Assembly: GCA_031310005.1 (NCBI GenBank)
Contig: CM062384.1
Span: forward strand, 248,001-312,000
DNA length: 64,000 bases
Direction of reading: 5' to 3'
DNA from: Dactylellina haptotyla
Lineage: Eukaryota > Ascomycota > Orbiliomycetes > Orbiliales > Orbiliaceae
Each line of letters starts with the position of its first letter. Within the stretch, counting starts at the first letter, position 1. Both the position numbers and the translations under genes were made by a program. The notes beneath the pieces were generated by a model. The model was not told the origin of the DNA, did not search any database, and saw nothing but the letters and a program-made list of their open reading frames with translations. Of the stretch, positions 21,442 through 32,001 are shown piece after piece.

Positions 21442-22755
21442 ATTTCGATGGAAAAGAGAAAGAACCTCATTAACACTCGACCATCACCATAAAATCATAA
21501 GAAACAGTCTGCAATTCTCTCTTTTAGCTCTACTACCTCATAATAACTATCTTGTATTTAAGCCTATTGTTAACGGCGTTTCGGATTAGCGATATTTTTA
21601 TTTTTGAGTTATCAGAGTGCCATCACCATTGGCTGAGGCCAACTCAACCATCTGTTAAGCTTAAGCAGAGTCAAAGAACAATATAATCGCCTCATTGATA
21701 TTCTAAACAAAACACTTGCGACGTTTAAATTATCCAATAGTAGTGCTCAGTTCATAAATTCTTACAGCCTGGCTTCTTAAAAGCCGAGGTCTATCCGGTC
21801 TCCAAAAATTTTTAATGGCGCGCAATCATCGGTATGCTAGGATTTGAAATCTATTCTGCAGGGGTCTGTGGAAATAGAGTTTGCTAGAATAGGGTCATCC
21901 AATTGGGAAACATCCGGACCCGGAGCAAGGGCACGAATACTCATGTGGAATCCCAGGAGCCACAGCGTTGGTCCGTTGTCTCAAAACAATAGTTTGTGGT
22001 TGATCCCGAATGACTCTTCGGGACTAACATTTAAGATTCCACGATTTCGCAATAGCGGGTAAGCGTCGTATTGCATTCGCTGCAAGAGCGGGAAGACGGA
22101 AGGAACTAATGGGATCTCGCGCCGGGCTTGGACTATCAATTCTTTTGTCGCCTTGCAGCGTGTGAAGATTACATCCGTACGCCCGCCAATCCGAAGCTTG
22201 TGACAAAACATGCCATCGATTGATTGGTTACACGATTCATGGTATGATTTCATCCTGATTGTCATACTTGAGTTTCGGCAGGAGTTTTTTTTCTGAGGAG
22301 CTCATCAAAAAACTGTATTACCGCACCTTGTGGCTAGCTAAAGTTTTTAGGAGTTAGTGTCTTTCACATTGGGAGCCGGCAACCGAGGTTTAGATGAAAC
22401 TAACAGCTAAAAACCCCAGGAACCATTTTTGAACGAAAGAAAACTTTTGAGTTGCGCGGTATTGCGGCGTGGGAAACATGGAGCATAATGGCGTGGCGAT
22501 TCTATATAAAGAACAGGCTCTGGCATCCGTGGATACGGGCCGGAAACTATCTCTTCCTAGTTGATCAGTCGACTGAACCTTAACGTCTCGTCGTATTGAA
22601 GCTTCACCAGAATTCCGAACTCGAGAGCTCTGACTTCAACGTCAGCCACAAAAACAACACAAATCTGTCTCTATCTTCCGCTTCTTTGTCGGGAATCGTC
22701 CACATTGGATCTCTTATCTCAACCATCCTAAAGATAATACATCGTCAAATCCATC
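21442..22755. other. Intergenic, promoter region of the SET gene
   Basis: 1.3 kb without a supportable gene. The frames at 21844-22062 and 21981-22265 overlap on opposite strands and carry no motif. The last 250 bp hold a TATA-like box and a C/T-rich leader for the next gene. Confidence 0.45.
22502..22509 (+). promoter_or_regulatory. TATA-like box of the SET gene
   Basis: CTATATAAAG-type element about 250 bp before the SET start codon, followed by a pyrimidine-rich stretch (TCTGTCTCTATCTTCCGCTT near 22663). Supported by motif and position only. Confidence 0.4.
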
Positions 22756-23265
22756 ATGACGATTGAACAGACCCCCCATTGGAAACAACCTTCTCATCCG
22801 GCTTTCATCTCAGTGAAAACCTACAAGGAAGGCAGTTTCTCCCAATACGCCACAGCCTCAAACCCAATCCCCAAAAACACCGTAATAGCAGACTTTTCGG
22901 CCGCCACTCCAGCTACCTCCAAGGCTTATAGCTCTGTTCAAGTCTCAGAGACGGAGCATATAGAGCTTAATTCCGATCTGTTATATTCCAACCACTCTTG
23001 CGACCCCAATGTCGTATTTGATACAGACAAGGGAGAAATAAGAGCTGTAAGGGACATTGAGGAAGGCGAACCTATTACTTTTAACTATTTAACTACGGAG
23101 TGGGATATGGCACAAGCATTTAAATGTGAATGCGGGAGTCAAAAATGTTTGGGAGAGATACAGGGTGCCAAGTACGTGCCGGCTAAGGCACTGGAAAATG
23201 AATTTGTTAATAGCCATATTAAACGGTTGCTAGAGAGGAGTGATGCAAGTTCGAAGAAGAACTAA
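22756..23265 (+). CDS. Compact SET-domain protein with post-SET cysteines (169 aa)
   Basis: Putative protein-lysine methyltransferase reduced to little more than the C-terminal half of a SET domain. The hallmark NHSCDPNV at residues 79-86 (substrate/S-adenosylmethionine pocket), then ITFNYLTTEW at 107-116 (the catalytic-Tyr/pseudoknot region), then a post-SET CECGSQKCLG with C124, C126 and C131. An N-terminal KTYKEGSFSQ may stand for the first SET strand with its Gly-rich turn. There are no pre-SET, MYND or other accessory domains. At 169 aa it is far shorter than histone methyltransferases but resembles small stand-alone fungal SET proteins. Single exon, ATG at 22756, with convergent BTB gene 183 bp downstream. 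Substrate unknown; activity is inferred. Confidence 0.82.
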   Translation: MTIEQTPHWKQPSHPAFISVKTYKEGSFSQYATASNPIPKNTVIADFSAATPATSKAYSSVQVSETEHIELNSDLLYSNHSCDPNVVFDTDKGEIRAVRDIEEGEPITFNYLTTEWDMAQAFKCECGSQKCLGEIQGAKYVPAKALENEFVNSHIKRLLERSDASSKKN

Positions 23266-23448
23266 AGAATCTGTTTTGGAAGATAGATATGACGAGATCC
23301 AAAAGCTTGTGATAAAAAGATAGACGTGGCTTTCGGCGTATTAGTAGTGGAATGGAAAAACTTTTATATTCTCCCTCGGAATTATTGTTTATTAGAGTTC
23401 CTTGAGGTCGTATTAGAAAATCAAATAAAACAGCTTATGAATTCAGCT

Positions 23449-24923
23449 TCAAAATTTCAACTTTGAAGAACCAAAATCCTCGATACGGTCGCCGATATCA
23501 GAGACTCTGGCAGCTCTCTTCCTCTCTGGCAGATGCTCATGAATAGGGTCCGTTTTTGCCATCGGAAATCCAACTTCAGCCTCCTTTCCTGGAGTTCCTG
23601 GCGGCTCAGATTTGACAATGGGAAGTTGGAAGCGGCTACGGTGTCTCGTGATATTAGGGAAGAGGAGACTCCGCTGTCTTTCAAGGCGCTCGATTCCGCT
23701 CCTTTCTACCTTTTCGAAAGCATCCATCTTGCGTTGCATTTTGGGATCTTCCCTAACCCGTTCCGCGAGGTATTCGCGAAGATCGAAAGCGAAAGGAGGA
23801 TAATCTATCAAAAGGTTCTCAAAGATTTCGTTGAGTTTACTATCTAGATGAAGCAAGGAGACTTATCTACAGTCAGTCATTTATTTTCAAAGACTACGGC
23901 ACATTTAGAAATTTAAGTACTCACCATCACGGCACCATCCAGCTAGAATACGAACTCGTAATCTTTGGACCTTCCCTCCCGGCTTGATAAACGTATCCTC
24001 CATTTTATAAGCCCACTCCGTCATTTTGACTCTCATAGACATACCTTCAGTGTTAATACGGAATTCAAACCCCTCGTAAGCCCTCTCAATCATCTCGAGG
24101 GTAAGTTCTCGAGCCCCCAAGACGCCAAGATAGCAAGACGCCCAATCGACGCTTACCAACTTTTGAAACTCGGGTTCTTCGTCCTCAACAGTGAAGAATT
24201 TGTCTTCGAGGGTGAAGTCACCAGAATAAAGAAACTGAACGATAGCCGAAACGGCATACGGTTTGAGAGTAGGATCGAGAACAATCTCGGTTGTCCCGTC
24301 GCCCAGACAAGCAGAAAGAAGCTTGGATTTGAATAAGAGTTTTCGGTGGACGTGGAAAAGCACTCTTTCGATATGTCCAGAAGCATCCTTGTGGTCGAGA
24401 ATCAAACGAACGATGGGAGAAGACATGACTTCATAGCTATGCGGAAACTTTGGTTAGCATCATATAGTTACAATCAGCAACGTAGGTAAAAATTTGGAGC
24501 ATACTCTAGAATGACTTTCGGAATTTCGCGGACTTGCTCATCAACCCACTCACTATCTTCGTCATCTGTCATTATATCATCCTCGCCGTTATTACTTCTT
24601 GCGATGCCGATATTTGAAGTTCTCATCCCATACTCTTTCAACCCATCGGATCCTTTCTTCTTTATCAAGCCAGGGTTATCGAATCCATGTGGAATCCTCA
24701 TGTCAGGAGGAACGCCGCTAACTTCAGCGGGACTATCAGGTGGTCGACCGAGCAATGACTTTCGAAATAATGGGGATTCTTGCTCTTTTTTGGCGCCCTT
24801 AAGAGTTGAACCGGGAGCCGGACGACCTTTTGGAGACTTAGGCACCTTTGGTGTAACTGGTACGAAGACTGGTGTCTTTGTGAGATCAGCGAACGATTTC
24901 TTTGATGATCCGTCTGAGGCCAT
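23449..24923 (-). CDS. BTB/POZ-domain protein (three exons, 447 aa)
   Basis: Likely protein-interaction adaptor. Exons 24923-24505, 24436-23925 and 23861-23449, joined in frame (phases 2 and 1). The first junction gives KVILDYEVMSSPIVRLIL. The last acceptor was forced to ATAAG at 23862-23863, because the nearer TAG gives stops in every frame. Residues 1-140 are Pro/Ser/Lys-rich and disordered with an acidic DDIMTDDEDSEW end. The BTB fold runs about 145-235 (VLFHVHRKLLFKSKLLSACL, then IVQFLYSGDF). The C-terminal region is charged. Fungal BTB proteins of this form often have no second domain; a Cullin-3 link is possible but unproven. Confidence 0.75.
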
Positions 24924-25271
24924 GGTGAAAAGTCATCTACGTCTACTTTTCAACAAAATTTGAAGTGTATGTCCCTGTGTTGTTTGGTTTGGTTCGAGAC
25001 TGTGTATGTCCAATAAATAATGCAGGAAGAGCTGAATTGTGATGAGGTAGTCTTATGTGGGTTTCTGATTCAGGAAGTTTAGTGCTTCAGGAAGTTTAGG
25101 AACCGAGAAATTGAGAAATGAAAAAGGAGTGCCAAAATACGTGGTTAGGTGAGATATGGAATCACAAAAATAGAAGGGAGCGGTATCAGAGGTGATGGGA
25201 AACATCAAGACATTCTTTTACGATTGGTTTAGAGAAGAATGGTTTATATACAACAATATACCTTAATATTC
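24924..25271. other. Intergenic, no gene seen
   Basis: 350-bp spacer between the BTB start and the AAA gene's stop, both on the minus strand, so it holds the AAA terminator and BTB promoter. It contains a near-repeat of TTCAGGAAGTTTAG at about 25071-25098. Confidence 0.4.
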
Positions 25272-28200
25272 TCATCTCAATCCATCCTCTCTAGCTATCT
25301 GGTTGTCATCAAGTCCTGCCTTCACGTCTCTCAGATAAGATTCGAACTTCTGGGAAACTCGTACAACGGTCTCTAGATGGCTCATGTTCATGAGTTCCTT
25401 CTTATATAGCGCCAGCTGCCGAGCAGTGGTGATATTATTGCGGATTTGGCGGCCGTTGAGGTCGTGCTTTGCAAGCTTTCTGATATTTTTTTCAAGGCTT
25501 AACTCTTTAATGTCGATAGCGTCGGGTGCAACATCCTCGAGCCTTTTGATAAAACTTTGCCATATCTTTATTCTTTGTGCCTGGGAGAGGTCATCGTAGT
25601 GAATAGCAAGTTGGATTCGAGATTTGAAAGCGGAATCGAAAGTTCCCACACGATTGCTTGTTAAGATTATGATTCCTGAAGAGTTGAATGTTCAGAATCT
25701 GAATCTTGGCGATATCCGGAACGGGAAGAAAGTTAATATGAAACGAAAGAAAATACACATACCATCGTAGTACTCTAGTACTCGAAGAAATACTAGAATA
25801 AAGCCTCAATATTAGCATGCTCGTTCTTCGGAAACTATTAGACTATTATACCTCCCACGTAAATACTTACCAGAAACCAGTGCGTTACGTCTAAGATCTG
25901 ATAGAGTTCTTTCTTCAAGAAACACGTCTGCTTCGTCTAATAGGACAACTACCAAGAGCCAAGGTATCAATAATACGTTGTGAATATATGTATCAAAATT
26001 TTGAATATTGGGATCCTACCACATCCCCATATTTTTCCCAGGTACAAAACTGATGTTAGGTACTAGGCTCGTGCCACCTATTCGTTAATATGTTCAAAAC
26101 TTGGTGAGGTACAATACGGGCATACCTTTTCAACCGCTTCAGGATCTGTACCTATATCCCCGGTCGTTACCCGGTACAAGGGCTTCTCTGCATATTCAGC
26201 AACACTAAACACAGGGTTAGTATAAACATTATATAAAATTGATCTAAGAATCCAACCTTTCTAAACAGGCCAGCCCAAGCACTCTAGTTAGTTTAATTAA
26301 ACCGGGACTTTATAGAAGAGCTACGAGACTTACCGGCTGTTAGAGTCTTCCCAGTACCTGGTGCTCTAAATTTTATATTAGCGGATTTTAAGCAAGCATT
26401 TTTCGCATTTACGGAATACCCATGTAGTAAAATCACCAGCCCGTTTCCTTTGTTACTGATTAAGTCCGTCCCTGAATCAGCAGCAATTTTGTTTGAAACT
26501 AAGGCAACGATTAAAAGTTTTGTGCTTTCATCAATCACCAAACTATCAAACGCCTCTTTATTCCACTGAACCTCCATCAAGTTGTCAACCTTAAGATTAA
26601 CTTAACGATAATTTAGCCTGAAATTTTGAATTTTGGGAATGAGAAGGAATATAGCCTACACCACTTCTTTTCTTGAACATGGAAACCGTATATTGTCGGC
26701 GGGAAAACCAAAAGTTGGTCGCCTTCAAGAGGAGTGTCGCTGTTCATACGCTCCCCTAGAGAATCGGTAAGAGGTTCTTTCGCGAGAGTAGAATCAGAGT
26801 GCATTTTGCGGTATGTCATAGTATCAATTATGAACCTGACATTATCCTAACACGCACGTCAGTTGACTCCCGGGGTTTGCTGTTCTTAAGATTGGAGTTT
26901 AAGAAACTTCACTGAGGTAGCTCGCGAAGCTATCAGTGAACTTACAAATTGTTCATTATCATCCACATCCCATCCAGAGTAATCAACAATGCGCTGGTAA
27001 CGACAGCTCCAGAAAACTATCCCACGCTGTGTCAGTAAGCTGACTTCCTCTGGGTCTGCATATTTAAGAGGGTAGTATGGCAGTTTTTTAATATCAATCT
27101 CATCACAATCTCCAAAAAGTTCATTGAGGGCAATTTCAATTTTGGTTTCGTGCTTCTTGAAAACACCGTTGAATTTCCATGACCATGCCATGAATGACAG
27201 TCGATTGTATATAACTGATGGCCAAGTACCTACGACAAACGCTTGGGGGCAATTCAGCTTGTCATGGGAGACGATGAGCCCTTCTGGCCTCATCAGATAG
27301 CATATTGTCTCTTTCGACACACGGCCCTGGTCAAAGAGTTCAATGGCGTTCTGAAGCTCCAGGCCAAAATTATCGATTATATGGTCGAATAGGAGATTCA
27401 GCAAGTGTTGTTGCTTGGAGCCGAAAGTATCTATAAATTTTCTAATAGATGTAATATTATAGAGTATACAATGGTGTGGGCCATCTACAGGGTTGTATCG
27501 TTTGAATCCTTGGTTCCAGTCCGGTATTTTAGCTTTCCACTGAAGCTCTCTAATGAGCTGGCCAAATTCCTTGGAGATGATTGCAAAAGTACACCCGTTT
27601 ATCTTATTAATGCGGCTCTCTGGAGTTATATGACGTAGATTTTCGACTGGGGGCCGGGTACGAAAGGTGAAACTCGGTTTATGAGGCGAATGTTCCTCAT
27701 CATCAGTCTCCGGATCCGTGAGCTTTGGGCTTGAATGGCCACAGCATTCAAAGTCTTGATATATCACAAAGTGTACGTGATCGTTTCTTTCAAAAAATGC
27801 CATCTCATCCGGAATAGGGATATCCGCTTCGTAGTGTTTTCTATTGTCCCGTCTATTTCGTGTTCGAGGTTTATCAAGCCAACTAGTTGCAGCTCTCTCC
27901 TTGCAGAATATACGATATAAAATTTGTTTCTCAGGATGAAGCGATATTCCAAGCCCTGTTAGTCGAGCCTCAAGCTGTCTTATTTGCTCTTGAAGGGTTT
28001 TCGTTGAATCTTTCTTTCCAGTTCCAGCTGGTGATTCTGAGAAGTGTGATGCATCATTTAGCCTAGGAGCAGCAGGGCTAAAGTTAAAGCCAACCAAAGT
28101 CGATTTTGAAATATTTTCGTTAATGAGAGGTGAGGCTCCTCGCTTTAATAAACCCGAAACGTTGGGTGTATTTGTATGGATATCTTGAATTTTCTTAATA

Positions 28201-28837
28201 TCATGTAGTTCCTCTTCGCCATTTACAGCCGAATTCGTGGTTATAGAAGCACCTAGAATACTTGTAAGCTGGTTCGAACCCGAAGCACCAGTATAATTTT
28301 GCGGTGGGGATTTCTCCTTGTCATGGTTTTTGTTAGTGGGGCTCTTATACTTCTTCTTTCAGATGCTTGGTAAGTAGATCTTACTCGTCTATATGACGAA
28401 CGCGAAGGGCGATCCAACCTTTGAAGACGTTCTTTGGTATTAATTTTCTCTTCAACACCGAGCTCACTAAATTGTAGCTCATTGATACGTTGAACTTGCG
28501 TTTGAGAACGTTTGTTCATTTGAGCAAGTCGGGCATTCTCTTGGGCGAGTTGGTGGCGGAGAGCCCGTTGTTCCCGTAGCCGTCGCTCAGTCAGGTGGTG
28601 CTGCTTTTCCTGTTCGGGCAGTTCAGAATCGTTTTTAGCTCGTAGAGACGGTGAAACATCTCGGCTTTGCCGGGATGTTATCGTTCTTAGAAAGCCCTCT
28701 ACAACGAGATTCTTGTTTGTATTATCCTCGGATATTGTTCCCGGAACGGTGATCTGGGGTATGTCGGCGCCTGACTTCGAGACTATGTCGGCGCTAGCTT
28801 CGCTCTCATTCGGAAAGGGATAGGCTTGGGCCATCAT
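25272..28837 (-). CDS. AAA+ ATPase of the fungal DUF7025 type (11 exons, 953 aa)
   Basis: ATP-driven remodeller of unknown substrate. Exons: 28837-28385, 28316-26946, 26846-26660, 26600-26420, 26365-26334, 26260-26257, 26204-26126, 26062-26020, 25948-25871, 25792-25763 and 25675-25272. They sum to 2862 nt and stay in frame only if the 4-nt exon is used. The N-terminal 300 residues are coiled and charged, followed by the conserved fungal region before the ATPase (IPDEMAFFERNDHVHFVIYQ, FVVGTWPSVIYNRLSF). Walker A GAPGTGKT about 731-738, Walker B VVLLDEAD about 784-791, sensor-1 LTSN about 824-827, arginine-finger-like SRI near 838. All catalytic residues are present, so this is an intact gene and not the pseudogene that raw frames suggest. 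It is divergent from the DUF7708 gene. Confidence 0.85.
26257..26260 (-). other. 4-nt microexon (AAAG) of the AAA+ gene
   Basis: Between GCC-G (ends 26334) and T-GTT-GCT (starts 26204) the frame is broken if one intron is assumed. A 4-nt exon, AAAG, gives A-E-S-V-A-E, the residues expected right after Walker A in this family. It is flanked by an intron of 73 nt (26333-26261, GTAAGT donor, ACTAACT branch, TTTAG) and one of 52 nt (26256-26205, GTTGGA donor, ACTAACC branch, TTTAG). Confidence 0.7.
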
Positions 28838-29435
28838 CCTGGCGGGTTTTGATGCCTGAGTGGCCTTGTCGTTATCGTTATAGGGAGGGTATCGTGCTAA
28901 GTAAATGCGCTAGAGATATGATTCGAAGATTTAGATCACAGCAGAGTATTCTATGCAAGTACCTAAAATGGTTCAATTATCGTGCCAGCCGTGTAATACA
29001 AAAGCATCTCCACGTTTTAACCCGCGTGATCAGTATCCAGATGAAAGGATGGCGGGAATCGCGACTCTGTGTTGTCTGATTTTCGATTGTAAATGTTTCT
29101 CAAGGAGCGGGGTACAATGGACAACACCCCTCGCGGAGAATCGGATCCTCCAGTCTTGTACATTTACATGTACGTGTACATATACAAGATCCTGGATTCC
29201 CAAGCGCTGTTTGTGACACAGTGAATTGTGAAAACTAAAACACCTCATCTATTGCGAACGATCCCAAAGATATTATAACCTCATCCCGATCAGAATTCGA
29301 AGCATACAAACTCGAATTTGACTACGAAAATGCCAACCTACATCCCGGTAAAACCGCTGACCACCTTGATTCTGAACCCTGGAGCTAGAGACTTTTCGAA
29401 ATGGTACCGGAAGAATCCTGGAGGCACACGCTTTT
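28838..29435. other. Shared divergent promoter region
   Basis: 600 bp between the divergent AAA+ and DUF7708 starts. It contains a TACATGTACGTGTACATATAC stretch near 29165-29185, and an upstream ATG at 29330 whose frame overlaps the DUF7708 start. No other gene is supported. Confidence 0.45.
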
Positions 29436-31174
29436 ATGACGCTAACAGCACCGAGTAAGTCAAATTTCAAAGTCTGGCCCCGCGAGACCACATTAGATCC
29501 TTTAGATTGAAAGCTAGGCCTAAGCTGCGCTTGATATTAGTGGTATATAAATCATTATTGCAAAATTTATGATTTCAGGCTCATATGAGGCTAACATGAT
29601 TTGCCCGTGGTTATCTAGCCCCGCTAAGCAAGCATATGATGCAGCAGTTGGGTCGTTTTTAAAACAGTGTGATAATGCAGACACTACAAGATCTCTCTTG
29701 AGCCATGCTACGCTGCCAGATGTTGTAAAAACGATCGAAGCGCTAAGATCGGCATACGAAAAGAAAACCCAGAAGTCGAAGAAACTGAAGAAATATTTAC
29801 ATAAACTCACATCACGTATTATGTACTACGGCAGCGTCCTAGATGTTTTAGCCCAACATCACCCGGAATATGTTTCGTTAGTTTGGGGAACGATGAAGTT
29901 TTTATTACAAGTTTATATAAATTCAACCATTAAAATATAGTTACAAGTTGAATGGTTAACGATATCCTTGTAGGGAGTCCTGAATCACGAAGAACTTGTC
30001 GTGCAATTAGCGAAGGGAATAACTAAGATCGCAGATTCCCTTCCGCGTACCGAACTTCAGAGTATACTCTACCCAACAGCGCATATGCAACAGTCTATTC
30101 AAGTTCTATATTCTCACATCATCCGATTTTTAATGAGAGCGATGAAGTGGTATCAGCAACCGACGTGGAAACGTACCGTTTCATCAATAACGGAGCCGTT
30201 CGTGCTACACTTCAAGGACATTTTGGAAGACATATCAGAAGCGTCTCGAAAAATAGATCAACTTGCATTAGCTGCATCGCAAGCTGAGCTAAGGGATATG
30301 CATATAATGATGGCCAGTATTAGAGGGGTCCTAGTAGGTAGGTTCAATTGGCGACACCATATATGGACTGAGGTATAAATGATACATAGATGAAATATCA
30401 CCTGGGATACGCGATATACAGTTGTCTTTAGTCCTTGATTTTGTCAGCAAAACCAAGTTCATCGAACCCGAGGCGAGCTTGAGATATTGTAAATTCCTCA
30501 GTAATCGTAGGAATGGGATGAAACGGTATATCGTTAATGCGCAACTCCTGTCCACTCTCGGAAGCTGGGCCGCAACGGATTGCAGTTCGACAATTGTCAT
30601 CAAAGGTGCTAGCTTACGGCTGCCAGCACAATGTCAAGACTTTGGCGCCGACTTAATCGAATGTGCTAAGTGTTCTAATATTCCTTTGATCTGGGCGTTG
30701 GAAGCTGCCCCCAGGGACGACAGAGACCGAATTTCCTCTGCAGTTGATATCCTCAAATATCTGGTATTTCAGATATTGAGGATTAACTCCAACACGCTAC
30801 CTCGGGAGCTAAATGCAACAACTTTCAGAAGTGCTGGCACCGAGAACGAGTGGTTTATTTTGCTCACCGCTTTGCTCTCGACACTTCCGCGTGTAATAAT
30901 TGTTGTGGACTCCGCTCTAATTGGAGAACGTCTTGAAGGTGATATCACTTGGATTGACGCCTTTTCAAGGGTTTTTAACGACTTAAAAGGGAGAGACAGC
31001 CCGACCATTGTGAAAATGGTACTGTTGAATTCTGAAATCTCGGATACTAAGTCCGATTACACTACACTCCGCTTACAGGCAGCTAAAGGCAAAGTCGACG
31101 GAAGAGGAAATGCAGCTATTAACAGGAAGAAAGCACAACGCGGTTTCCGTGCCACCTTAAGGGGAACGCGCTGA
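29436..31174 (+). CDS. DUF7708 STAND-like protein without a P-loop (four exons, 499 aa)
   Basis: Fungal NLR-like family protein. Exons 29436-29454 (6 codons plus 1 nt), 29579-29910, 29974-30337 and 30390-31174; total 1500 nt, frame kept. The short first exon was chosen because only that ATG gives the phase required by exon 2 and the MTLTAPSSYEA start resembles the family. Residues about 15-210 match the domain found at the N-terminus of many fungal NACHT/ankyrin proteins (DVVKTIEALRSAYE, RIMYYGSVLDVLAQHHPEY, LVWGTMKFLL, GVLNHEELVVQLAK). The second half keeps ATPase-like strands (STIVIKGASLRL, then RVIIVVDSAL) but lacks GxxxxGK[ST], so nucleotide binding is doubtful. The C-terminus is basic with scattered RG-type residues. 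There are no ankyrin or WD repeats. Role unknown; signalling or a decoy function is speculation. Confidence 0.75.
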
Positions 31175-32001
31175 TAAACTCTAACCAGTAGGTTTAAAAA
31201 GTACCAAGCATAACTACTATTTTATCTTATAAATTTCAGTTAAAACCGAGTTAAATACGGTAACTTGACGTTAATTTGAATAACTTGTACAAGGCGGTCT
31301 CAAATAGGAGGTGCCAACTAGTCCTCCCTACGATATAGTACAACTATCAAAGGTGGTTCGTAGTATGCCCATGGATCCGACATCAACAATTATGAGCGCA
31401 CCGACCCATAAAAGTAATCTTAAGTCATTAAAGCCAAACCGATTCAGTGATAACAATTACCATAGCCTTAGTGCCGTGACATTAGCGTAACATAGCATGT
31501 GGAATACTCATGGACCAACAGCAGCCCTAAGAACGAAGCGAAAGATAAGAACCAATAAAGGCTGTCTAAATTACTTTAAAGAATAATCAAATCAGGTATT
31601 TACTCTGTAAACCACAGCAAAGAATCAAGATTGCAAATATTTCAATGAAAACAAAGAAAAAGAAAAGGAGCATAATATTTTTACAAGGGAATAGTAAGTA
31701 GTTAAGATATTGAAAAAAAGCACTTGACAAAAACCCAAAGAAAAAAGACCCGCTGTGGTATATTTTTGTGGACAAAGGAAATACGAAACGATAGTTGAGA
31801 CGGAAGTCGCAAAAAAAACAGCTAAAAAAAAAGGTAGAACAAAAGAGGCATAGCGGATGATAACAAGCAACGAAATATAAACATAAGAGAAGTAAAGAGA
31901 ATATAGCTCTATTTCGCGGCCAGATCTGAAATATCCTGACGCGCTCTGGTAAAAAAAAGCTGTGTTCAAAAATAACACACTGCTTCCTCATTTATAATAC
32001 T
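31175..32001. other. Convergent 3' spacer
   Basis: 830 bp between two convergent stop codons (DUF7708 and DOCK). The purine-rich stretch at 31620-31850 creates long hydrophobic frames on the minus strand (31587-31991) that are composition artefacts. No gene seen. Confidence 0.5.

Noticed and set aside
28253-28300. GTTCGAACC sequence as a tRNA B-box
   Set aside because: It lies in exon 2 of the AAA+ gene and no cloverleaf could be drawn around it.
25272-28837. AAA+ locus read as a broken pseudogene, because raw frames show a split P-loop and missing Walker B
   Set aside because: With ten ordinary GT-AG introns all motifs return in one frame and the total is divisible by three, so the gene is intact.
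29157-29190. TACATGTAC repeats here and near 40660 as a shared mobile-element end
   Set aside because: Short, low-complexity and without flanking similarity between the two sites.
31587-31991. Hydrophobic minus-strand frames of 117-134 codons resembling membrane proteins
   Set aside because: Created by a purine-rich 3' spacer read as Phe/Leu/Ser codons; no splice or start context, and two overlapping frames look equally hydrophobic.
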